The position numbers and the translations under genes are program-made. From NCBI RefSeq assembly GCF_020035535.1, contig NZ_CP083349.1:868001-932000 (forward strand): a DNA stretch of 64,000 bases. The letters run 5' to 3'. Positions 19,488 through 28,015 of the stretch are shown one piece after another. Within the stretch, counting starts at the first letter, position 1; every line of letters starts with the position of its first letter. Origin of the DNA: Ensifer adhaerens. Lineage in GTDB: Bacteria; Pseudomonadota; Alphaproteobacteria; Rhizobiales; Rhizobiaceae. The notes below the pieces were generated by a model that searched no databases, had not been told where the DNA came from, and saw only the letters and a list, made by a program, of their open reading frames with translations.

Positions 19488-20990
19488 TCAGTGTTCTTCG
19501 TATTGGGTGAAGGAGGGATCGGCGAGGTCGGTGAATCGCGTGAATTCCGACTGGAAGGCGAGCTTCACGGTACCGGTCGGTCCGTGACGCTGCTTGGCGA
19601 TGATCACGTCTGCCGTACCCTTCACCTGCTCCATCTTCATCTTCCACTCTTCGTATTTCGGATCGAACTCGTCGCGCGGCTCCAGGTTCTTCACGTAGTA
19701 TTCTTCGCGGAACACGAAGAGCACGACGTCGGCGTCCTGCTCGATCGAACCCGATTCACGAAGGTCGGAAAGCTGCGGGCGCTTGTCTTCGCGGCTTTCC
19801 ACCTGACGGGAGAGCTGTGATAGCGCGATGATCGGAACGTTCAGTTCCTTGCCGAGCGCCTTCAGGCCCGTGGTGATCTGGGTGATTTCCTGTACGCGGT
19901 TGTCGCTCGACTTGCCCGAGCCGGTCATGAGCTGGATATAGTCCACCACCAGGCAGTCCAGGCCGCGCTGGCGCTTCAGACGACGGGCGCGGGCGGAAAG
20001 CTGGGCGATCGAGATACCACCGGTCTGGTCGATATAGAGCGGCACCTTCTGCATCATCTGCGAGCAGGCCACGAGCTTTTCGAAATCGGCCTCGGAAATA
20101 TCACCGCGACGGATCTTCGACGAGGACACTTCGGTCTGCTCGGAGATGATACGGGTTGCCAGCTGTTCGGACGACATTTCGAGCGAGTAGAAGCCGACGA
20201 CACCGCCGTTTCTGGCCTTGAAAGAACCGTCGGCCTGGACTTCGGGTTCGTAGGCGGCTGCGATGTTGTAGGCGATGTTGGTGGCAAGCGAGGTCTTGCC
20301 CATGCCGGGGCGCCCTGCAAGCACGATCAAGTCCGAGCGCTGCAGGCCGCCCATGCGGGCGTCCAGCGACAGGATGCCGGTGGAAATGCCGGAGAGGCTG
20401 CCGTCGCGCTCGAAGGCAGCGCCCGCCATGTCGATTGCAAGCGCCACCGCGTCGTTGAACGACTGGAAACCGCCATCGTAGCGGCCGGTTTCAGCGAGTT
20501 CGAACAGGCGGCGTTCGGCGTCTTCGATCTGGCCCTGCGGCGGCATGTCGAGCGGCGCGTCGTAGGCGATGTTGACCATGTCCTCGCCGATCGTGATCAG
20601 CGAGCGGCGAAGCGCCAGATCGTAGATCGCACGGCCATAGTCTTCGGCGTTGATGATCGAAACTGCTTCGGCGGCAAGGCGCGCGAGGTATTGCGCGACG
20701 GTCAGGTCGCCGACCTTTTCGTCAGCCTTGAGGAAGGTCTTGATGGTGACCGGGTTCGCTGTCTTTCCCATACGGATGATATCGCCGGCTACCTCATAGA
20801 TCTTGCGGTGCAGCGGCTCATGCAGATGGACGGGCTTCAGGAAGTCCGAGACGCGATAGAAGGCGTCGTTGTTGACGAGGATCGCGCCGAGCAGAGCCTG
20901 TTCGGCTTCAAGGTTGTTCGGCGCCTCGCGATAGTGCTGGTCCACCTGATCCTTGCTGATAGGGGATAGCTTTCGCGCCGCGTCATTCAT
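19488..20990 (-). CDS. dnaB: replicative DNA helicase
   Basis: A 500-residue hexameric helicase that unwinds DNA at the replication fork. The N-terminal domain contains APNNLEAEQALLGAIL; a linker leads to the RecA-like C-terminal domain with Walker A AGRPGMGKTS and Walker B LVVDYIQLM. No intein or insertion is visible. The gene starts 311 nt from the dnaB-MarR divergent region. In related genomes dnaB is usually next to rplI and alr; here both sides are separated by plus-strand cassettes. Confidence 0.96.
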   Translation of the reverse strand: MNDAARKLSPISKDQVDQHYREAPNNLEAEQALLGAILVNNDAFYRVSDFLKPVHLHEPLHRKIYEVAGDIIRMGKTANPVTIKTFLKADEKVGDLTVAQYLARLAAEAVSIINAEDYGRAIYDLALRRSLITIGEDMVNIAYDAPLDMPPQGQIEDAERRLFELAETGRYDGGFQSFNDAVALAIDMAGAAFERDGSLSGISTGILSLDARMGGLQRSDLIVLAGRPGMGKTSLATNIAYNIAAAYEPEVQADGSFKARNGGVVGFYSLEMSSEQLATRIISEQTEVSSSKIRRGDISEADFEKLVACSQMMQKVPLYIDQTGGISIAQLSARARRLKRQRGLDCLVVDYIQLMTGSGKSSDNRVQEITQITTGLKALGKELNVPIIALSQLSRQVESREDKRPQLSDLRESGSIEQDADVVLFVFREEYYVKNLEPRDEFDPKYEEWKMKMEQVKGTADVIIAKQRHGPTGTVKLAFQSEFTRFTDLADPSFTQYEEH

Positions 20991-21316
20991 GTCGTTTTAT
21001 CTCTGCCTCTATGTGGTGTGGCACCGGTTTGCGATCTACCGCGAGCCGGGTCAAGTGCAGGGGGGACACACTCACAAAGCGTCTCATCAGAGCCTCGCGC
21101 TTTTCCCGTTGTTCGACTGATCCACAGGCCAAGTTCACAAAAGCGTAGATTCTCGCCTTCCCACAAAGTTGGACGTTGACGAGCGAATCACCCAACCGGG
21201 CTAGGCAAGTGTAGCCCTCTCCCCATTCCGCTCAAATCTCCATCTTGAAAATCGGCAGCGATTGGATTAGATAGAGGCAAAATAATTAGCATGCTAGTAA
21301 TATGGAAAAGGTATCA
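20991..21316. promoter_or_regulatory. divergent dnaB / marR intergenic region with palindromic operator candidate
   Basis: This AT-richer gap must hold the dnaB promoter (minus) and the MarR promoter (plus). For the plus strand, TTGGAT at 21262-21267 and TAATTA at 21283-21288 are a weak promoter (15-bp spacing). A perfect 10-bp palindrome TAGCATGCTA at 21287-21296 overlaps that -10 and lies 20 bp before the MarR start, the usual place for a MarR-family operator. No clear motif was found for dnaB. Confidence 0.5.
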
Positions 21317-21760
21317 ATGTATCAGCCGACCGTGAACCGCGAATTGTTCGATGCCCTGTCGCTGCTCAATCGCAAGCTGCGGGCCGTGTTCGATGCTCGG
21401 GTGAAGGAGAGGGGGCTGACGCTGTCGCGGGCCCGCGCGCTTTTCGCCTTGACCAAGAAGGATGGCTTGAACCAGCGCGAGCTTGCCGATGAGCTCGATA
21501 TTGAAACCCCGACTTTGGTGCGCCTGCTCGATGGCATGGAGAAGCAGGGTTTCATCGAGCGGAGGGTCGAGGCCACCGACCGGCGCGCCAAGCAGATCCA
21601 CATGACCGACTTCGGTCGCTCGGTCGCTGACGAAATCCTCAAACTTGCCGACGAAATCCGAGCCGAAGTGCTGCATGGTATCGATGCGACCGAACTTGCC
21701 GTGACCAAGCGTGTGGTGCGGGCGATCGCCGACAACGTTCAGTCCCTGGCGCGGGAGTGA
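21317..21760 (+). CDS. MarR-family transcriptional regulator of the efflux cassette
   Basis: A 147-residue winged-helix regulator. QRELADELDIETPTLVRLLDGMEKQGFIER is the recognition region and EATDRRAKQIHMTDFG the wing with its DRR core. MarR proteins bind short palindromes as dimers and release DNA on binding phenolic or drug-like ligands. AAAAGG lies just upstream of the ATG at 21317, favouring it over the in-frame ATG at 21302. The MFS gene starts 5 nt after its stop and the HlyD gene follows. It therefore probably represses its own three-gene operon through the palindrome at 21287-21296. Confidence 0.88.
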   Translation: MYQPTVNRELFDALSLLNRKLRAVFDARVKERGLTLSRARALFALTKKDGLNQRELADELDIETPTLVRLLDGMEKQGFIERRVEATDRRAKQIHMTDFGRSVADEILKLADEIRAEVLHGIDATELAVTKRVVRAIADNVQSLARE

Positions 21761-21765
21761 CAGCG

Positions 21766-23472
21766 ATGAGCGCAGTCGCGACCGCTGCTGCAAACGACAA
21801 TCGCGGTGTCGCACCGCTGGAAACAGACGAGGCGAGCGACCTGGAGGAGATTGCTCCCGTCGCACCCGCCCCAGTCCCGGCGCCGGTGCCAGCCCCAGCC
21901 GACAAGAGCCTGGCGCTGTCGGCGGTCTATGTCGTCGGTTCCGTTCTTCTGTTCCTGACGCAGGGCCTGGGCATGAACCTGGCGCTGGCCAATCTCACGC
22001 AGGTCCAGGGTTCGCTCTCGGCAACCTCCGTGGAGGCTGGCTGGCTTTCGGCGGCGTACATGGCGCCTAATGTCAGCCTGTCGATCGCACTGGTGAAGAT
22101 TCGCGCCCAATACGGGCTGCGTCGGTTTGCCGAAATCAGCATCGTCGGCTTCGTCATCGTATCGCTGATGAACGTTTTCGTTTCCGATCTGCATTCCGCC
22201 GTCGTCGTCCGCTTCATCAGCGGCATCGCGGCTGCGCCGATGTCGACACTCGGCTTCCTCTACATGCTCGAAGCCTTTCCGCCGGCGCGCAAATTGACGG
22301 CCGGCCTCGCACTGGCGCTCACCTGCACGACGATCTCCGCGCCGATCACACGACTCATCTCGCCGACCCTGATTGAATACGGCCAATGGCATGCGCTCTA
22401 CACGCTCGAGATGGCGTTGGCGCTGATCGCGCTGCCGATCATTTATCTTCTGCCGCTGACGCCGGTGCCGCACGCCAAGGTCATTCAGCGCATGGACATT
22501 CTGAGCTACCTGCTGGTCGCCATCGCCTTCGGCTGCCTCGCCATCGTGCTGACCATGGGCCGTCTCTACTGGTGGCTCGAAGCACCCTGGCTCGGCGTTC
22601 TCCTGGTCGTATCGATCGCGACACTGACGACCGTGGTGCTGATCGAGCTTCATCGCCAGGTGCCGCTGATCGATGTGCGCTGGATCGCCTCGAAGGAGAT
22701 CATCCACTTCACCGCAGTGTTGTTGATCTTCCGCCTGGTCGCTTCCGAGCAATCGACGATCGCCACGAACTTCTACCAGCAGATCGGCCTCCAGTTCGAA
22801 CAGGTCGCGACGCTCTATTGGATCATCCTCGCAGCGGCGATTGCTGGCGGTCTGCTCTGTGCCGTGCTGATGAACCCGCAGCATGCGGAGCGCGTGCATA
22901 TCCTGGCGCTCGGGCTGCTGGCGACCGGCGCTTACCTGGACAGCCAGGCGACAAGCCTGACGCGGCCCGAGCAAATGTATATGAGCCAGGCGATGATTGC
23001 GTCCGGCACCGCGCTCTTCCTGCCGCCGGCGATGGCGCGCGGCTTCAAGGCCGCGCTGATGAAGGGGCCGAGCTACATCCTCAGCTTCATCGTGATCTTC
23101 CTCTTCACCCAGAGCATCGGCAGCCTGATCGGCTCTGCGGCCTTCGGGACCTTCGTCACGATACGCGAGAAATTCCATTCCAACATTCTGGCCGAGCAGA
23201 TCGTCCTGTCCAACCCGCTGGTTGCCCAGCGCGTCAACCAGCTCTCCGCCGCCTACAGCAAGGTAATGGGCGACAAGACCTTGCTGAATGGCGAGGGCAC
23301 CCTGCTGTTGTCGCAGCAGGTGACACGGGAAGCCTACATCCTCGCCTACAACGACGCCTTCCTGCTGGCATCGGCGATCGCGCTTTTCGCGCTCGCGGGC
23401 CTGCTCCTGCACATGTCCTGCAACTGGCTCACGCAGAGGCTGACTGGCCCTGCGCCGATACTGGCTGCCTGA
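21766..23472 (+). CDS. MFS multidrug efflux transporter, EmrB/DHA2-like
   Basis: A 568-residue inner-membrane proton antiporter with about 14 hydrophobic helices. Its cytosolic N-terminal leader is unusual, with a Pro-Ala repeat (PAPVPAPVPAPAD) before helix 1. VEAGWLSAAYMAPNVS matches the DHA2 family. With the adjacent HlyD-type adaptor it should form an EmrAB-like pump passing drugs or phenolics across both membranes through an outer-membrane channel; no TolC-type gene is in the window. ATG 21766 is preferred over a GTG at 21757, which overlaps the MarR stop. Confidence 0.87.
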   Translation: MSAVATAAANDNRGVAPLETDEASDLEEIAPVAPAPVPAPVPAPADKSLALSAVYVVGSVLLFLTQGLGMNLALANLTQVQGSLSATSVEAGWLSAAYMAPNVSLSIALVKIRAQYGLRRFAEISIVGFVIVSLMNVFVSDLHSAVVVRFISGIAAAPMSTLGFLYMLEAFPPARKLTAGLALALTCTTISAPITRLISPTLIEYGQWHALYTLEMALALIALPIIYLLPLTPVPHAKVIQRMDILSYLLVAIAFGCLAIVLTMGRLYWWLEAPWLGVLLVVSIATLTTVVLIELHRQVPLIDVRWIASKEIIHFTAVLLIFRLVASEQSTIATNFYQQIGLQFEQVATLYWIILAAAIAGGLLCAVLMNPQHAERVHILALGLLATGAYLDSQATSLTRPEQMYMSQAMIASGTALFLPPAMARGFKAALMKGPSYILSFIVIFLFTQSIGSLIGSAAFGTFVTIREKFHSNILAEQIVLSNPLVAQRVNQLSAAYSKVMGDKTLLNGEGTLLLSQQVTREAYILAYNDAFLLASAIALFALAGLLLHMSCNWLTQRLTGPAPILAA

Positions 23473-23484
23473 TCAATCGAGTTG

Positions 23485-24588
23485 ATGACCATGCTGAAGT
23501 TCCTTCGCTCCCCAACGACCATCATCGTGCTGCTTGCCGGCATCGCCGGCATGACCCTCGTGCTCTATGCCTGGCGGCTGCCACCGTTCCACAGCTCGGT
23601 GGAGATGACGGAGAATGCCTATGTGCGTGGCTATGTCACGATCATGAGTCCGCAGCTCTCGGGTTACGTTGCCGACGTTCCGGTACACGACTACGAGACG
23701 GTCAAGGCCGGGCAGCTGCTGGTGAAGATCGACGACCGCATTTATGCGCAGAAGCTGGCCCAGGCCGAAGCGACGCTTGCCGGACAGAAGGCGGCGCTTG
23801 CCAATTCCTATCAGCAGGAACTGTCCGCCACGGCCGGCATCGCCGCCAGCGAAGCTCAGCTCGACAGCGCCAAGGCGGCTTTCAATCGGGCGCGCGCCAC
23901 TTGGGACCGCATTCGCCCGCTTGCCGACAAGGGCGTGTCGACGCGCAGCGACGCCGACCAGGCCCGCGCCGGCTTCGAGCAGGCGAATGCTGCCGTCAAC
24001 CAGGCCGAGGCAGGCTTGCAGGTGTCGAAGCAGGCTCTGGCAACCACACTTGGTGCCCGCGCCGGATTGCAGGCGGCCGTGACCGGTGCAGAGGCAGCCG
24101 TCGAACTGGCGCGCATCGATCTCGAAAACACCCGTATCGTCGCGCCACGTGATGGCAGGCTGGGTGAGATCGGCGCCCGGATCGGGCAATATGTGACGGC
24201 CGGATCGCAGCTTCTCGCTCTGGTGCCAAACGACGTGTGGGTGGTCGCAAATTTCAAGGAGACGCAGCTCGATGGCATGAAGGCCGGACAACCTGTCACG
24301 ATTGAGGTCGACGCTTTGCAGAAGAGCGAGCTGATGGGGCATATCGAGCGTTTCTCGCCCGCAGCCGGTTCGGAGTTCAGCGTGATCCGTGCAGACAACG
24401 CCACCGGCAACTTCACAAAGGTGGCCCAGCGTGTCGGCGTTCGGATTGTGGTCGATCCCGGTCAGCCACTGGCCGAAATGCTCACGCCCGGCCTCTCAGT
24501 CGTCGTGAGCGTCGACAAGAATGCTCCGGTGCGGACGATGCCGGCTCAGGCGACCAACCGCGCCGTGCCGGTTGCCGCGCGCGGATAG
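23485..24588 (+). CDS. HlyD/EmrA-family membrane fusion protein
   Basis: A 367-residue periplasmic adaptor. One N-terminal membrane helix is followed by ENAYVRGYVTIMSPQLSGYV, the start of the barrel-sandwich lipoyl region. An Ala/Gln-rich coiled-coil hairpin spans about residues 90-210, then a lipoyl half (DLENTRIVAPRDGRLGE) and a beta-barrel domain. It links the MFS pump to an outer-membrane channel. It begins 12 nt after the MFS stop; ATG 23485 is used, with ATG 23491 as an alternative. A bidirectional terminator closes the operon. Confidence 0.9.
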   Translation: MTMLKFLRSPTTIIVLLAGIAGMTLVLYAWRLPPFHSSVEMTENAYVRGYVTIMSPQLSGYVADVPVHDYETVKAGQLLVKIDDRIYAQKLAQAEATLAGQKAALANSYQQELSATAGIAASEAQLDSAKAAFNRARATWDRIRPLADKGVSTRSDADQARAGFEQANAAVNQAEAGLQVSKQALATTLGARAGLQAAVTGAEAAVELARIDLENTRIVAPRDGRLGEIGARIGQYVTAGSQLLALVPNDVWVVANFKETQLDGMKAGQPVTIEVDALQKSELMGHIERFSPAAGSEFSVIRADNATGNFTKVAQRVGVRIVVDPGQPLAEMLTPGLSVVVSVDKNAPVRTMPAQATNRAVPVAARG

Positions 24589-24683
24589 TAAGGCCATCGC
24601 AACGTCTTGCGACTTTGACGGCATCGCCTGTCGCGCCGCCTGTGATCGAAGCCGCACCAGGTCGCCGTAGCGCGGCCAAGAAA

Positions 24684-24710
24684 AAAGCCCGGATCGATGA
24701 TCCGGGCTTT
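24684..24710. terminator. bidirectional terminator between the efflux operon and rplI
   Basis: A perfect 12-bp stem (AAAGCCCGGATC at 24684-24695, GATCCGGGCTTT at 24699-24710) with a 3-nt loop. The A-run on the left serves as the U-tract for the minus strand (rplI). Confidence 0.85.
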
Positions 24711-24734
24711 CGCGATTGGAATGGCCGCTAAGGC

Positions 24735-25310
24735 TTATTCTTCTTCGCCTTCGAATTCGGCTTCCGGGTTGAAGAAGTCTTCCGGCTTCAGCGCGTCTTC
24801 GTCGACGCCGTAGATAGCGTCGGCCGAGGTCAGGCTTTCGCCCTTGGCCTGGCGGCCGGCTTCTTCAGCCGAACGTGCAACGTTGACTTCGACCGAGATT
24901 TCGACTTCCGAGTGCAGGTGCAGGGTTACCTGGTGCAGGCCGATCGACTTGATCGGGTGGTTGAGGTCAACCTGGTTGCGGCCGACGTTGAAGCCTTCGG
25001 CAGCGAGCGTCTCGATGATGTCGCGGGCAGCAACCGAACCGTAGAGCTGGCCGGTTTCGCCAGCGGAGCGGACGATGATGAAGGACTTGCCGTCGAGCTT
25101 TTCGGCAACCTGCTGGGCTTCCGACTTGCGCTCGAGGTTACGAGCTTCGAGCGTTGAACGCTCAGCTTCGAAACGGGCCTTGTTGGCGGCGTTGGCGCGC
25201 AGCGCCTTGCCGAGCGGCAGGAGGTAGTTGCGGGCAAAGCCGTCGCGAACCTTTACGGTTTCGCCCATCTGGCCGAGCTTGGCGATACGTTCGAGAAGAA
25301 TGACTTCCAT
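24735..25310 (-). CDS. rplI: 50S ribosomal protein L9
   Basis: A 191-residue ribosomal protein of the L1-stalk base, about 40 residues longer than the E. coli protein. The N-terminal domain starts [17 protein letters not shown] and includes [13 protein letters not shown] long connecting helix and the C-terminal RNA-binding domain follow. The extra C-terminal segment is acidic, ending [15 protein letters not shown] lies 9 nt before the ATG. It follows the DUF2232 gene by 32 nt and is the last gene of the S6-S18-DUF2232-L9 cluster. Confidence 0.96.
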   Translation of the reverse strand: MEVILLERIAKLGQMGETVKVRDGFARNYLLPLGKALRANAANKARFEAERSTLEARNLERKSEAQQVAEKLDGKSFIIVRSAGETGQLYGSVAARDIIETLAAEGFNVGRNQVDLNHPIKSIGLHQVTLHLHSEVEISVEVNVARSAEEAGRQAKGESLTSADAIYGVDEDALKPEDFFNPEAEFEGEEE

Positions 25311-25342
25311 GTTGGTTTCCTTTCAGTGTTCCAGTTCGTTGG

Positions 25343-26296
25343 TCAGTTTTTTCCAACCGGCGTGACCGCGATGGTGCGTCGCGTATCGATCAGGCCGGAC
25401 AGGAGGAAGAAGAATGCCGGGATCGTGAACACGAACACCGACAGGTATGCGATCCACAGCACGGGAAGCCGCCAGGACTTGCCGCGCGTGCGGAAATGGA
25501 AGGAGGCGAAACCGGCAAGCAGGAAGCCCGCGCCGAAAGTTCCGCAGATCAGCGCGCCGATCGTTGCGGGTGCGCCGCCGAGGAAGGTGAGGACGAGGCC
25601 GCCGAGAAAAATGAAGATCGCGTTGCGGTGCATGCGCAGCGTGGAGGGGATGTCCTCGCGCGGGCGCAGCGATCGGCCCGACATCTGCACGATGCGGGTC
25701 GCGACGTAATAGGCGGTAAACAGCATCAGCACCCAGATCGCGCCCTGGACGAGTGGCAAGGCGAGTGTGAAGAGCGACTTGATCTGGGCAATAGCTGTCA
25801 CGTCCGGATTGTAGCCCGGGTCCTGTGCCTTCACCGCCTGGATGACTATATCGACCATGCGGTCGGAAATGTCGGCGCCATAGCCGACGATGAAGCCGAC
25901 GATGATCATGCCGACGGTCACGAGACCGGCGAGGTGGCTAAGGATGTCGGAGAGCGGATACCAGGCGAGCGCTTCGTCCGGACCGCCGAGTTCGGAGGCC
26001 GGGCGGGCGAGATTGGCGAGGTGGCTAAGCCAGCCGGCCGGAATCAGCGTGACGACGAGAATGAGCAGCGCGAAATAGGGAGAGACGAGCGCGGCAGCGG
26101 TGGCGCCCGCGCTGACGATCGCGGTGATGGCCGCAGCATTGCCCCAGCCAAGACCGGCAATCAGGATCGGTAGTGCGGAAGCAGCATAGAGAACGATGGC
26201 AAGAGACGACTGCGTATTCGCGCCCATCGACAAGAGGGCGGCGGTAAAGCCGGCGAGAACGCCGGTCAGCAGCGATGTCCTGTTCACATTCGTCAC
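25343..26296 (-). CDS. DUF2232 (YybS-like) membrane protein
   Basis: A 317-residue membrane protein with about eight hydrophobic helices and no obvious catalytic motif. The GTG at 26296 is chosen because AGGA lies 8-9 nt upstream and the resulting N-terminus (VNRTSLLTGVLAGF) leads directly into helix 1; the frame is open a further 147 nt, but that part covers a terminator. DUF2232 proteins in rhizobia typically sit between rpsR and rplI, as here. In Bacillus the related YybS is also near rplI. Function unknown. Confidence 0.8.
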   Translation of the reverse strand: MTNVNRTSLLTGVLAGFTAALLSMGANTQSSLAIVLYAASALPILIAGLGWGNAAAITAIVSAGATAAALVSPYFALLILVVTLIPAGWLSHLANLARPASELGGPDEALAWYPLSDILSHLAGLVTVGMIIVGFIVGYGADISDRMVDIVIQAVKAQDPGYNPDVTAIAQIKSLFTLALPLVQGAIWVLMLFTAYYVATRIVQMSGRSLRPREDIPSTLRMHRNAIFIFLGGLVLTFLGGAPATIGALICGTFGAGFLLAGFASFHFRTRGKSWRLPVLWIAYLSVFVFTIPAFFFLLSGLIDTRRTIAVTPVGKN

Positions 26297-26407
26297 GTTC
26301 GCTGTCCTGCTTCGTGCAGTTAGGGGATGGCAAAGCCCGGCCCCAGCATGGGATTTTGGCGCTTTCGCACCGATTCCGATCCGCGCCCACCGCGGAAGGG
26401 AGAGAAA

Positions 26408-26434
26408 GAGGCGCTCACCGAACGGGAGCGCCTC
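26408..26434 (-). terminator. intrinsic terminator or attenuator after rpsR
   Basis: A 9-bp perfect stem (GAGGCGCTC at 26408-26416 with GAGCGCCTC at 26426-26434), followed on the minus strand by TTTCTCTCC. It lies between rpsR and the DUF2232 start, so part of the transcript may stop before DUF2232-rplI. Confidence 0.7.
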
Positions 26435-26487
26435 TCCCTTCAAGTCGGTTTCCGCCGAGTCAGTTGACTGACGGAAATCAGCCGTTC

Positions 26488-26736
26488 TTAGGAAACGACG
26501 TAGGGCAGCAGGCCGAGGAAGCGTGCACGCTTGATCGCCTGGGCGAGTTCGCGCTGCTTCTTCTGGGAAACGGCCGTGATGCGGGAAGGAACGATCTTGC
26601 CACGCTCGGAAATGTAGCGCTGCAGCAGACGGATGTCCTTGTAGTCGATCCGCGGAGCGTTTGCACCCGAGAAGGGGCAGGTCTTGCGGCGACGGTGGAA
26701 CGGGCGACGAACCGGAGCGGAAGAAACTTCAGCCAT
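26488..26736 (-). CDS. rpsR: 30S ribosomal protein S18
   Basis: An 82-residue small-subunit protein. [10 protein letters not shown] and the core [21 protein letters not shown] are family-defining. S18 binds next to S6 on the platform of the 30S subunit, and the rpsF-rpsR order reflects that pairing. AGGAGA lies about 8 nt before the ATG. It begins 26 nt after the rpsF stop, so they share a transcript. Confidence 0.96.
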   Translation of the reverse strand: MAEVSSAPVRRPFHRRRKTCPFSGANAPRIDYKDIRLLQRYISERGKIVPSRITAVSQKKQRELAQAIKRARFLGLLPYVVS

Positions 26737-26762
26737 TGTCTTTATCTCCTAAAGCTTCTTGA

Positions 26763-27209
26763 TTACGCGCGGTCTTCGCGCGGACGACGCGGGCGGTCTT
26801 CGCGGTCGCCACGGTCCGGACGCGGACCACGGTCGCCGAAGCCACGCTCCGGACGGTCGCCATCGCGGCGCGGACGGTCGTCGCGGTCGCGCTTCTGCAT
26901 CATGGCAGACGCGCCTTCCTCGTGCTTCTCGACGGCGATCGTCATGTAGCGCAGGATGTCTTCGTTGATGCGCATCTGACGCTCTACTTCGTGAACGGCC
27001 GGTGCCGGAGCATCGATGTCCATCAGAACGTAGTGAGCCTTGCGGTTCTTCTTGATGCGGTAGGTGAGGGACTTCAGGCCCCAGTTCTCAACGCGACCGA
27101 CCTTACCGCCGTTCGCTTCGAGCACGCCCTTGTACTGCTCGACGAGAGCGTCGACCTGCTGCGGCGTGATGTCCTGGCGGGCCAGGAATACGTGTTCATA
27201 AAGAGCCAT
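26763..27209 (-). CDS. rpsF: 30S ribosomal protein S6
   Basis: A 148-residue protein. The first 100 residues are the normal ferredoxin-like S6 fold ([13 protein letters not shown], then [17 protein letters not shown]). The last 45 residues form a low-complexity tail of Arg, Asp, Gly and Pro, which is probably disordered. E. coli S6 has a different tail that is polyglutamylated; no such motif is seen here. It is the first gene of rpsF-rpsR, behind a promoter at 27433-27460 and an approximately 215-nt leader. Confidence 0.96.
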   Translation of the reverse strand: MALYEHVFLARQDITPQQVDALVEQYKGVLEANGGKVGRVENWGLKSLTYRIKKNRKAHYVLMDIDAPAPAVHEVERQMRINEDILRYMTIAVEKHEEGASAMMQKRDRDDRPRRDGDRPERGFGDRGPRPDRGDREDRPRRPREDRA

Positions 27210-27234
27210 TGTGGCTTGCCTTTCTTGCGTTAAT

Positions 27235-27282
27235 CAGCCCGGACCTCGGCGGCTAAGCCTCAACGACTGTTCTTATGGGCTG
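27235..27282 (-). promoter_or_regulatory. stem-loop in the rpsF leader, possible S6:S18 autoregulatory site
   Basis: On the minus strand CAGCCC (27277-27282) can pair with GGGCTG (27235-27240), enclosing a loop with two CCG trinucleotides. S6:S18 autoregulation through a CCG-bearing leader structure is known in several bacterial phyla. The match here is by eye only. Confidence 0.25.
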
Positions 27283-27432
27283 CAATGAGCCGGCAAGAAA
27301 GTGTTGTATCGAGACGGTCGAGAGCGGAGACACGGGAGGCCGGAATGTCTTTCCATTCCTGACGGCACCCTCGCGGGAAACCGGCCCTCCGTTCAGCCAC
27401 CAGCCAGAAGACCGGGCATTTCGAACAGCGCG

Positions 27433-27460
27433 CTTATACGCATTTTTCCGCGGAAGGCAA
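27433..27460 (-). promoter_or_regulatory. putative rpsF-rpsR promoter
   Basis: On the minus strand TTGCCT (27455-27460) and TATAAG (27433-27438) are 16 bp apart and preceded by C, matching the alphaproteobacterial CTTG-type -35. Transcription would start near 27426, leaving a leader of about 215 nt. Confidence 0.6.
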
Positions 27461-27483
27461 GGCTTGGTCTGCCTTTTAGATAT

Positions 27484-27996
27484 TTAACCGAGCCCTTGGG
27501 CCTTCTTCCATTTGCGCAAACGGCCTGAGGCGTTGGCGTAGGGTGAGGACGTGTTGAACTGAATCATACGGCCAAGGGTCCATTTGCCGTACCACGGCTG
27601 GCCGTAGAGCGCATGGTCGTCCCGCGACTCGATCATCGCTTCCAGCGTTTTCTTGCTGCGCCTCAGGCGAGTGAGGAGTTCCGATGCCGAAAGAGCCTGC
27701 GAGTCACCGTAGAACTTCTGCGCAAGCTTGCCGAGTTCGTTCCATTTGTATCCGGTTTCGGGAAAGTCGACCGGTTCGCCGCGCTGATCGCGGTCGATCC
27801 ATTTGACCACGAGTTCACCCCAGCCGATGAGGTAGGCGACGAGGTCGCCGACACTCATCGTGGTGCCCTTGGTATGCGCGTCGAGTGTCGGCTCACGGTA
27901 CTTGTCGTCAGGAACCTTTTCCAGTTCGCGCATCAGCTTGGCGAACTGGACCTCGATCGCCTTGAGCAGTTCCGCTTTCGTCTGGGGCACGGCCAT
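27484..27996 (-). CDS. ClbS/DfsB-family four-helix bundle protein (DUF1706)
   Basis: A 170-residue soluble protein. It starts VPQTKAELLKAIE, has GDLVAYLIGWGELVVKW in helix 2 and ends with the family feature WTLGRMIQFNTSSPYANASGRLRKW. ClbS, the best known member, hydrolyses the cyclopropane of colibactin and protects its producer; DfsB is linked to dioxygenase systems. Here no colibactin-like cluster is visible, so a protective role against a related toxin, or something quite different, is only a guess. The next gene on the strand is an aldo-keto reductase, 19 nt upstream, so co-transcription is likely. Confidence 0.85.
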   Translation of the reverse strand: MAVPQTKAELLKAIEVQFAKLMRELEKVPDDKYREPTLDAHTKGTTMSVGDLVAYLIGWGELVVKWIDRDQRGEPVDFPETGYKWNELGKLAQKFYGDSQALSASELLTRLRRSKKTLEAMIESRDDHALYGQPWYGKWTLGRMIQFNTSSPYANASGRLRKWKKAQGLG

Positions 27997-28015
27997 CGGC
28001 GATCGTTTCTCGCCC

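Noticed and set aside
21298..21303. TAATAT as -10 of the MarR gene
   Set aside because: It would start transcription inside the ribosome site; the upstream TAATTA with TTGGAT fits better.
22386..24152. 588-codon plus-strand frame crossing from the MFS gene into the HlyD gene
   Set aside because: It is out of frame with both conserved proteins and low in complexity; both real genes are intact.
26297..26443. N-terminal extension of the DUF2232 frame
   Set aside because: It covers a terminator hairpin after rpsR and lacks a ribosome site; the GTG at 26296 has one.
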